Assembly: GCA_015478575.1 (NCBI GenBank)
Contig: JADMIN010000041.1
Location: 1-10,355, forward strand
Source of the DNA: Ktedonobacterales bacterium
GTDB lineage: Bacteria > Chloroflexota > Ktedonobacteria > Ktedonobacterales > JADMIN01
DNA length: 10,355 nucleotides
Direction: 5' to 3'
Part shown: positions 1 through 5,409 of the stretch, piece by piece
How the letters are laid out: every line of letters starts with the position of its first letter
How positions within the stretch are numbered: the first letter of the stretch is position 1
Translations under genes and position numbers: made by a program
Notes under the pieces: model-generated
Seen by the model: the letters and a program-made list of their open reading frames with translations, nothing else
Told to the model about the DNA's origin: nothing
Databases searched by the model: none

Positions 1-34
1 CCACCAGCGCCTCCCGCGACAGGACGACGCCCAT
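1..34 (-). CDS. Start of probable heptose-1-phosphate adenylyltransferase (RfaE2/HldC type), cut by window edge
   Basis: Only 11 complete codons are visible (MGVVLSREALV). The ATG at 34-32 shares one base with the TGA stop of the upstream heptose kinase (TGATG), a typical sign of translational coupling. The peptide resembles the usual opening of RfaE2 proteins and of the C-terminal half of fused HldE, where an 'ILSREEL' segment precedes the nucleotidyltransferase fold. That enzyme makes ADP-D-glycero-beta-D-manno-heptose from the heptose 1-phosphate. A weak purine-rich AGGTAGG lies about 7 nt upstream. The assignment rests on this short match and on the kinase next door. The catalytic motifs lie outside the window. 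Confidence 0.55.
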   Translation of the reverse strand, partial: MGVVLSREALV

Positions 35-1059
35 CACGCGCCTACCTGATCACGCACCGCCGCCGCAAGCTCCGCGGGCGTGGTCGTGGCGCAGCCCACC
101 CGGCGCACGACCAGACCGGCGGCGATGTTGGCCAGCTTGGCCGCCTCGGCCATCGCCGCGCCAGCCGTCAGCGCGAGGGTGAACGTCGCGGCCACGGTAT
201 CGCCCGCGCCGGTGGGATCGCGCACCTCGGTGAAGTAGGCCGACAGGTGCAAGGGCGGACGGTCGCGCTCGAAGAGGCTCATGCCCTCGCCACCGCGCGT
301 GATGAGCACGCCCCGCGCACGCGTTTTCTCCAGCAGGGCCTCGCCCGCGCGCTCCAGGCTGGGCTGGTCGGTGATGCGATGCCCCAGCGTGCTTTCCGCC
401 TCGGGTTGGTTGGGCGTGAGCGCCGTGGCCCCTTGGAAGCGCATGAGATCGCCGTGCGCATCCACGGTGATGATCTTCCCATGCGCGATCGCCAGCGGCA
501 ACGCGGCGGCGATGATGTCGGGATTGATGACCCCGTTCTCGTAGTCGGAGAGAATGAGGGCATCCACGGTGGGGATCATCTCATGGAGGTAGCGAATGAT
601 CCGCTGCTTGCACCGCTCGCTCAACTCAGAATCATCAATCAGGTCTACGCGCACGATCTGTTGCTGCACCAACTGCGTATCCCCGGCGAGGATGCGTGTC
701 TTGGTGGAAGTGGGGCGCCCAGGCTCGCAGACCAACCCCTCCATCGAGATGCGATATTCGGCCAAGCGCGCGCGCAGTCGCTCCCCCGCTACGTCGTCAC
801 CGATGACGCCCGCCAGGTAGATTTCAGCGCCGAGTGTGCGGGCGTTCACTCCTGGGTTTGTCGCGCCTCCCGGCACGGTATACTGATCGCGGTGCCCCAG
901 GATCAACACCGGCGCCTCGCGCGAGACACGGAGGGGCGTGCCGACGATATATTCGTCTGCCACCATATCGCCCACGACCAAGACGCGCCGGCCCGCGAAC
1001 CGGCGGATCAAGGCTAAGAGGCGGTCGCGCTCATCGTGGCTGCTCATCGTCGTCGTCAC
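34..1059 (-). CDS. rfaE1: D-glycero-beta-D-manno-heptose-7-phosphate kinase, RfaE1/HldE N-terminal type (PfkB family)
   Basis: This 341-residue cytoplasmic sugar kinase phosphorylates heptose 7-phosphate at C1 with ATP, a step toward ADP-heptose for surface glycans. Visible family marks are the N-terminal VLVVGDMVADEY strand (26-37), the SREAPV segment corresponding to HldE 'SPEAPV', a GG pair at 64-65 with VNARTLGA, LSDYENG, LTPNQPEAE, ITRGGEGMSLF, and the PfkB signature DPTGAGDT (D281-T288) with D287 as probable catalytic base. The whole length aligns in order with the kinase half of E. coli HldE. The start is GTG at 1059: a GAGG at 1068-1065 sits 5 nt upstream, while the ATG at 1047 would be 17 nt away. 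That Shine-Dalgarno overlaps the stop of the glycosyltransferase, and the stop overlaps the next ATG, so three genes are tightly coupled. Another PfkB specificity cannot be excluded. Confidence 0.85.
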   Translation of the reverse strand: MTTTMSSHDERDRLLALIRRFAGRRVLVVGDMVADEYIVGTPLRVSREAPVLILGHRDQYTVPGGATNPGVNARTLGAEIYLAGVIGDDVAGERLRARLAEYRISMEGLVCEPGRPTSTKTRILAGDTQLVQQQIVRVDLIDDSELSERCKQRIIRYLHEMIPTVDALILSDYENGVINPDIIAAALPLAIAHGKIITVDAHGDLMRFQGATALTPNQPEAESTLGHRITDQPSLERAGEALLEKTRARGVLITRGGEGMSLFERDRPPLHLSAYFTEVRDPTGAGDTVAATFTLALTAGAAMAEAAKLANIAAGLVVRRVGCATTTPAELAAAVRDQVGA

Positions 1060-1066
1060 TTACACC

Positions 1067-1951
1067 TCACCCCCGCTGGCCGCCGCGTCCACCGGCCAGC
1101 ACCGCCCCGACGAATCGCGGCAGTGCCAGCATACGCCGCCATCGCCAAGGCTGGCACGCCAGCCGAAAGAGCCACTCCAAGCCCAGCCGCCGCATCCAGC
1201 GCGGCGCCCGCGGCACGCGCTCCGCCAGAAAGTCGAAGGCGCCGCCCACACCGATGGCGACCACCGCGTCGAGCCGGTCACGGTGACGCGCGATCCAGCG
1301 CTCCTGCGCTGGCGCGCCATACGCCACAAAGAGGATATCCGCTTGTGCCGCTCGGATGCGCTCAAGTGCCTCGGCGTCGCCTTCAGTGTCTGGTATGCCC
1401 GCATGCACTCCCGCAAAGATCAGGCCAGGGAACCGGCGGCACACATGCGCCGCGGCCACCTCAGCCACTCCTGGCGCGGCGCCCAGCAAGAAGAGCCGCG
1501 CTCCATCGCGGGCGGCGCGGGCCGCGAGCGCCACCAAGAGGTCCACTCCGGTGACACGCCCCGGCAGGCGCTGGCCACACCACCGCGCCGCCCAGAGGAT
1601 GCCAACGCCATCAGCCACGACAAGGTCCGCCCCCGTCACGATGGCCCTAAAGGTGGCATCGCGCCGGGCCATCATCACCATCTCAGGGTTGAGCGTGATG
1701 ACGTGTCGGGCGCGCGGCGCGCCTAATGTGCCAGGCGCGCTCGTGCCAGCTCCATCGCCGCTCACCAGGCGCCTAGCGTCCACGACCCACCCGTGGATGC
1801 GCTCAACCGCGCCATCCATATCCACCGCGTCCACGGGGAGGCCCAGGATAGAAGAGCGGGGCGCCGCTGGCGCGGTCGTGCGGTCGGTGGTGGTACCGAC
1901 GGGCGGGGCGATGCTATCCACGGAAGAGGCTCTCTTCTGGCACGCAGGCAT
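1067..1951 (-). CDS. WecG/TagA/CpsF-family glycosyltransferase
   Basis: The family (GT26) transfers a sugar, classically N-acetylmannosamine, from a UDP donor to an undecaprenyl-linked acceptor at the inner face of the membrane. With the ATG at 1951 the protein has 294 residues. Family blocks appear in order: ILGLPVDAV (35-43), TLNPEMVMMA (86-95), ADGVGILWAARWCG (113-126, with D114 matching the proposed catalytic base of TagA), GRVTGVDLL (131-139), FLLGAAPGVAEVA, GAPAQERWIARH (212-223), IGVGGAFDF (233-241), and a basic C-terminal tail RAPRWMRRLGLEWLFRL thought to contact membrane or substrate. The start is uncertain. Alternatives are ATG 1966, and GTG 1921 behind a purine run AGAAGAGAG. The open frame reaches 2161, but that part is unconserved and lies upstream of the likely promoter. 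The true sugar cannot be told from sequence. The following heptose kinase gene begins 7 nt after the stop. Confidence 0.82.
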   Translation of the reverse strand: MPACQKRASSVDSIAPPVGTTTDRTTAPAAPRSSILGLPVDAVDMDGAVERIHGWVVDARRLVSGDGAGTSAPGTLGAPRARHVITLNPEMVMMARRDATFRAIVTGADLVVADGVGILWAARWCGQRLPGRVTGVDLLVALAARAARDGARLFLLGAAPGVAEVAAAHVCRRFPGLIFAGVHAGIPDTEGDAEALERIRAAQADILFVAYGAPAQERWIARHRDRLDAVVAIGVGGAFDFLAERVPRAPRWMRRLGLEWLFRLACQPWRWRRMLALPRFVGAVLAGGRGGQRG

Positions 1952-1980
1952 GGAACACGCAAGCATGGAACACGCAAGCA
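1946..1980. repeat. 15-bp tandem duplication at the glycosyltransferase start
   Basis: Two adjacent 15-bp units (1946-1960 and 1961-1975, one mismatch) and the first 5 bp of a third are visible. On the minus strand each full unit reads as Leu-Ala-Cys-Ser-Met, so two candidate ATG codons (1966 and 1951) are copies of one another. Replication slippage is the simplest origin. Confidence 0.8.
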
Positions 1981-2045
1981 CGAGAGATCTAGGCAATAGG
2001 CGCGACGCGAGCGTGCGGCCGGAACCAGCGTGCCCTCGCCCGGTC

Positions 2046-2076
2046 AGTATAGCACAGCCGATTCCGCGCGCGACAA
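2046..2076 (-). promoter_or_regulatory. Possible sigma-70-type promoter for the glycosyltransferase/heptose operon
   Basis: On the minus strand, TATACT (2051-2046) matches the -10 consensus at five of six positions. TTGTCG (2076-2071) matches the -35 consensus at four of six, with a 19-bp spacer that is longer than the 17-bp ideal. Transcription would begin near 2039, inside the open frame that extends to 2161. This argues that translation of the glycosyltransferase starts nearer 1951. Confidence 0.45.
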
Positions 2077-2173
2077 CCTCATCGCGATGTCTTCGTCCAG
2101 CGCGGCAACGCTCGCGGGCGACGCGGTGGCCTTCGTGCTTCCGCGTGGTGAACTCCCCCACTTGCCGCGCCGC

Positions 2174-2205
2174 GCGCTCTCTCTCTATGGCCGCCCCTAG
2201 AGCGC
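2174..2205 (-). repeat. Inverted repeat downstream of the sensor gene
   Basis: GCGCTCT (2174-2180) and AGAGCGC (2199-2205) can pair as a 7-bp stem around an 18-nt loop, starting about 20 nt after the stop of the PAS/GAF gene. It could be a transcription end or RNA-stability element. There is no T-rich tail on the minus strand, so it is not a classical intrinsic terminator. Confidence 0.3.
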
Positions 2206-2224
2206 TGGCGTCCTCAGTGCGGTG

Positions 2225-4258
2225 TTAGACGTGCGCAAGGGGCAAAGCCAGATAGAATTCGTGGCCATGCTTCGGGTCGTTGGCGAGCCACGCCGCGCCC
2301 CCCAGCCCAGCGGCGCGCGCATCTACCGCCGCGATCCCCGACCCTGGCGCTCGGCTCCTGGGCGGCGCCCCCGGCGCGGAGACACGCACCAGCGCTCGTG
2401 GTCCCGCATGTCGCCCTCGCTCGCCTTGGGGAACGGACGATGAAGCTGGGCCACGCGGGCCGGTCGCGCCGGGGTCACCAGACAGGACACGAAGCTGGAG
2501 CAGCAGCGGCGCGCCAGATGGCAGCGAGATCGCCGCCAAGTCTACCATCTCAGCCAGCACCCGCTCCACCAGCGGTTCGGGCAGCGCGACGAATACGGGC
2601 TGCCTGGGGAGACGCACCTCGATATGGGGGTGGGCCACGCTGGCATGCCCCCGCGCCACCCGCGCGCAGACTTCCACCAGATCAAGCGGCCCACCAGGCG
2701 CGTCTGACGGGGACCGCCCCGTGCCGCTCTGTTCGGGCTTAGCAGCGACACTACCCGCACGTGTCGCGTCCGACTCGGCCAGACGCAGCAGAACCATGGC
2801 GCCAGCGATGCTCCCAGCTTCGCGCAGGGGCGCCGCCCGCACCAGCACACTTCGGCGGGTGCCATCGCCCCACTCGATGAACGCGCGCTCTGGGCTGGTG
2901 GCGCCGACCGTCTCACCGCGCAAGGCGCGTGCCCAGGGCTGCTCGTGGGGCGCCAACGCTCGTCCATCCGGCCCCAGCAGCGCGCGGGTGACCGCCGGCT
3001 CACCTGACGAGCGCCCGACGGCTGGCGGACTTTCGGGCATGAAGAGCAACTGCTGGCCCACAGAGTTGAGGACACGGAGCTGCCCCGTTGCGTCATAGAT
3101 GGCCACGCCATCGGCGACGAGCGCCAAGAGGCCTTCCAAGCGCGCCTCCACGGCGTGGAACGCGGCGGTCTGCCGCTCGCTCCGCGCGGCAAGCGCGAGA
3201 ATGTCCGCGGTCTCCGCCAGAAACGTCCGCTCCGGTGGCCGCTCACAGCCGCCAGACGAGCGGCGCGCACTCATCACCAGCAGCGCCCCCATGGGAACAG
3301 GCGCACCGGAAGCTGGCGCGGCGAGGAGAGGCGCGCACGCGGCATAGGCGATGCCCAGATCGTGGGCGAGCGCGCCTGGCAGGGGAATATCGTCGGCGAG
3401 ATGACTGGTCTGCGTGGCGTCAAGCAACAGACTTGCCCCTTGTGTGAGGGCTTGCCCCACGATGCCGTCGCCGCGGCGCGGCGCATAGTGCGTATAGGCC
3501 GAGCGCAGTTGTGTCGCCGCCACAGGATCACGGTGCGCGATGGCCGCCACCTGGAGCATGCCACGCTCATCCACCTGGAAGAGGACGCAGGCATCGCCGA
3601 GCGCCTCAGCGATCTGCTGTGCTAGCTCCGGCAGGGTCTCGGCGAGCGGCTCGCCCCGCGCCAGCGTACCGAGCAGTCGCGCGCGAAGCGTCTCCTGTGC
3701 TTCGCGCGACTGGGCTTGCATGATGTCACTCGCATCTTGCAAGGTCAACAACAGGCTCGTATACTGTCCAGCAACGCGATGCAGCGGGCCGATCGTGCAG
3801 CGGAAATAGCGCGGCCCTCTTCCCGAACGGGTGGCGGGCCTGGGGATGACGGCGGTGAAGGGCGCGCCGGTTCGCGCGACGTTGGCACAGGCGCTGGCGA
3901 CCTCAGGACCGGCGAAGATGGGAGAGAGTTCATCGAGCGACCGGCTTCCCAGGCCTGCCGCGCCACCCGTGAGGCCCAGCATACGAGTAAAGCGCTCATT
4001 CGCGCGCACGATGCGTAGCGTTGTGGCTTCAAAGATGACGATGCCAATGGGCATCACGGCGGTGAAGAAGCTCGTCAGTGTTGGCAGGTCTCCAGCGGGC
4101 GGCGGCACACCTTCCACCAGCGTATCCGCGGTGAGCGGCGTCGGGCGGGGGTGGCTCGCGAGCACGCCTGAGGTACCGTCCCACTGCTCATGGCGCACGC
4201 TGCTCGCGGCAGGGCTGAGCAGCCCCTCCAGCAACGTGATCAGTTCCGCGTTGTCCAT
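2225..4258 (-). CDS. PAS-GAF-PAS sensor protein with degenerate histidine-kinase ATPase-like C-terminus
   Basis: A 677-residue soluble protein with no membrane segment. Order: variable N-terminus; PAS 1 (about 61-180, with PIGIVIF and RIVRANERFTRMLGL); a short helical linker; GAF (about 205-360, with GDGIVGQAL); PAS 2 (about 370-495, with VADGVAIYDATGQLRVLN, then PHEQPWARALRGE and PLRE...GAMVLLR); and a tail (about 525-677) resembling a HATPase domain. In the tail, LVERVLAEMVDLAAISLPSG lies where the N box belongs, but the usual asparagines are absent. No D-x-G-x-G (G1) box is seen, while the final GSGIAAVDARAAGLGGAAW and FYLALPL match the normal end of the fold. No phospho-accepting H box is seen. 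It may be a pseudokinase or an input adaptor to a partner protein. The start is ATG 4258, because GGGAGG lies 7 nt upstream; the frame continues to 4408 without conservation. Confidence 0.75.
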   Translation of the reverse strand: MDNAELITLLEGLLSPAASSVRHEQWDGTSGVLASHPRPTPLTADTLVEGVPPPAGDLPTLTSFFTAVMPIGIVIFEATTLRIVRANERFTRMLGLTGGAAGLGSRSLDELSPIFAGPEVASACANVARTGAPFTAVIPRPATRSGRGPRYFRCTIGPLHRVAGQYTSLLLTLQDASDIMQAQSREAQETLRARLLGTLARGEPLAETLPELAQQIAEALGDACVLFQVDERGMLQVAAIAHRDPVAATQLRSAYTHYAPRRGDGIVGQALTQGASLLLDATQTSHLADDIPLPGALAHDLGIAYAACAPLLAAPASGAPVPMGALLVMSARRSSGGCERPPERTFLAETADILALAARSERQTAAFHAVEARLEGLLALVADGVAIYDATGQLRVLNSVGQQLLFMPESPPAVGRSSGEPAVTRALLGPDGRALAPHEQPWARALRGETVGATSPERAFIEWGDGTRRSVLVRAAPLREAGSIAGAMVLLRLAESDATRAGSVAAKPEQSGTGRSPSDAPGGPLDLVEVCARVARGHASVAHPHIEVRLPRQPVFVALPEPLVERVLAEMVDLAAISLPSGAPLLLQLRVLSGDPGATGPRGPASSSVPQGERGRHAGPRALVRVSAPGAPPRSRAPGSGIAAVDARAAGLGGAAWLANDPKHGHEFYLALPLAHV

Positions 4259-4294
4259 CCATTGCCCTCCCATGCGTGCCAACCCACTCGCTAC

Positions 4295-4323
4295 ACTGTA
4301 CCCTCTCGCGGCGCGCGGGTCAA
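4295..4323 (-). promoter_or_regulatory. Sigma-70-type promoter of the PAS/GAF gene
   Basis: Read on the minus strand, TTGACC (4323-4318, five of six consensus bases) and TACAGT (4300-4295, four of six) are separated by exactly 17 bp. The start of transcription would fall near 4288, giving a leader of about 30 nt with a GGGAGG ribosome-binding site before ATG 4258. It lies inside the longer open frame that reaches 4408, which supports the downstream start. Confidence 0.6.
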
Positions 4324-4804
4324 TCGCACGCATGCTAGTAGGCGAGTAGACACGACGATGAGCGAGGCTCGTTCCGTGACATACGCACCCTGGGCCTCTG
4401 CCACTCAAGCGCGCGCCTAGCGGACGCGAGGGAGTGACGCTGCCGGAACACGTGACCTTCGTTCATGTCTACGCGCACGGCGAGAGACGTGGCTCGGTAC
4501 GGTTCTTGCGCTTATTCGAGACAGACCAGGAGAGAAGTCCGGTGTGATATCACCCATCTTGGCTCTTGCGCGCTGGGTTGGGGGTGTGGTAGCCTTAGAG
4601 CTATCTTCGGCGCGGCAGCAAAATAGATGCCTGCCACGCCGCCGTCTATCAGCTCCTCCAGCACACCGCCCGGAGCGGATCAGGTGGAGGAAGGTCGTCG
4701 CCAGCGCGCCTGAGGCGTGTTGGTAGATGCCAGGCGTTCTTTCGATCCAATAGCAGACCGTAGGAAGCATACGGGGTCCGCGGGAGGGCTGGTTTACCGT
4801 ACCT

Positions 4805-4845
4805 GTGACGCCGGGAAATCGGCCCTTTTGTGTTCCCAGCGTCAC
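4805..4845. repeat. Long inverted repeat (12 of 13 paired) in the prkA upstream region
   Basis: Left arm 4805-4817 (GTGACGC, C, GGGAA) pairs with right arm 4833-4845 (TTCCC, A, GCGTCAC), with a single C/A mismatch and a 15-nt loop. As RNA it is a stable stem in either direction. As DNA it could be a binding site. The loop has a TTTT run but no T tract follows the stem, so a standard terminator is unlikely. Confidence 0.65.
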
Positions 4846-4948
4846 TCCGCCGCTCTGGTGGAGGACAGCGTCCGCTCGCACGAGATGCCCTGCCTCATTC
4901 TGGCCCGGCGAGCCTACGTGCCTTCCTCCCCATCGAGCGCCACCCGCG

Positions 4949-4969
4949 CGCCGCCCCTGTGCGGTGGCG
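4949..4969 (+). repeat. Small hairpin in the prkA upstream region
   Basis: CGCCGCC (4949-4955) pairs with GGTGGCG (4963-4969) over a 7-nt loop, with one G-U pair when read as plus-strand RNA. GC-rich DNA gives such stems by chance, so this is noted mainly because several stems cluster here. Confidence 0.35.
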
Positions 4970-5036
4970 AAGAGCGGGAGGCGCCTGATAAACGGGCAAA
5001 GTCGGCTCCCGAGAGGGGGAAGCAGTATACCGTCCA

Positions 5037-5054
5037 GTGCTCGCCAGCGAGCAC
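5037..5054. repeat. Perfect 8-bp dyad with 2-bp centre
   Basis: GTGCTCGC (5037-5044), CA, GCGAGCAC (5047-5054) form an uninterrupted dyad. The 2-nt centre is too short for a comfortable RNA loop without opening some pairs, so an operator-like binding site for a dimeric regulator is a reasonable guess. It sits about 360 bp before the prkA start. Confidence 0.5.
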
Positions 5055-5265
5055 ACATGTGGCTCTCCGCGTATGAGTAGCTCGCACCCCCTGTGTGTGG
5101 CGCACGCCTGAGAAGTCACCCGGCAGTGATGGCTGCTGGTGCCCCCATCTTCTCGGAATGGCTGAAGTTCTGTTTCCCGTGGCGGCACGGCGGATGCCGC
5201 CCCAACGAAGCGACAACGAGGTCGTGCTGTATCCTCGCGCGCCGCGGTGCAATGCGTTGCCGAAT

Positions 5266-5359
5266 GCGACCGCCCCGAGGGGAAACACGTAGTATGGATA
5301 GCTGGAGTGCGACCGCCGTGCCGAATTGCCACTGGATGTTGGCCGTATGACGCGACCGC
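5266..5359. repeat. Three exact GCGACCGC copies at 43-bp spacing upstream of prkA
   Basis: The octamer occurs at 5266-5273, 5309-5316 and 5352-5359, so successive starts are exactly 43 bp apart. The first two share one extra base on each side. The bases between copies are not similar, so this is not simply a degraded 43-bp tandem repeat. About four helical turns separate the copies, so they lie near the same face of the helix. Phased regulator-binding sites are a plausible reading. The last copy ends 50 bp before the prkA ATG. Confidence 0.6.
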
Positions 5360-5409
5360 TCTACTCGCTGGTAGTTCGGCGTCGGCCCGGTTCGAGAAGG
5401 GGGTAGGGC

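Larger units (their letters stand above)
4324..5409. other. Gene-poor control region between two divergent units
   Basis: About 1.1 kb without a supportable gene. Open frames on both strands (for example minus 4417-5058 and 4895-5530) give proteins rich in Arg, Ala, Pro and Ser with no recognisable motif, and none starts behind a good ribosome-binding site. No tRNA, rRNA or transposase remnant was recognised. The region does hold inverted repeats (4805-4845, 4949-4969, 5037-5054, 5181-5201), a 10-bp palindrome GTGATATCAC at 4544-4553, and three phased GCGACCGC copies near the prkA start. Its size and structure fit a control region or long structured leader for the prkA operon. No clear sigma-70 promoter pointing right was found. 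Confidence 0.6.

Noticed and set aside
247..1017. 256-residue open frame on the plus strand opposite the heptose kinase
   Set aside because: It mirrors a confidently identified PfkB-family gene and has no recognisable domain.
1952..2161. N-terminal extension of the glycosyltransferase reading frame to 2161
   Set aside because: The extra residues are Arg-rich and unlike family members, and a likely promoter (2046-2076) lies within it. The LACS repeats looked like a lipobox, but no proper signal peptide fits a cytoplasmic-side enzyme.
4259..4408. Extended start of the PAS/GAF protein at 4408
   Set aside because: A 17-bp-spaced promoter and a strong Shine-Dalgarno fix the start at 4258; the extension shows no conserved feature.
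5180..5200. Sigma-54-like GG-N10-GC element (5184-5197) upstream of prkA
   Set aside because: The GG and GC are correctly spaced and the -24 part is good, but the -12 part is ATGC rather than TTGC. Such matches are frequent in GC-rich DNA and it also falls within a small inverted repeat. The E. coli yeaG link to nitrogen stress makes it tempting, but it is not enough.
5266..5359. CRISPR-like array from the regularly spaced octamers
   Set aside because: The repeats are only 8 bp and there are just three. A CRISPR repeat is normally over 20 bp, and no cas gene is present.
5386..5409. tRNA T-arm-like GGTTCGAG before prkA
   Set aside because: The flanking bases do not form a 5-bp T stem and no anticodon or acceptor stem is found upstream. 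The purine run is the prkA ribosome-binding site.
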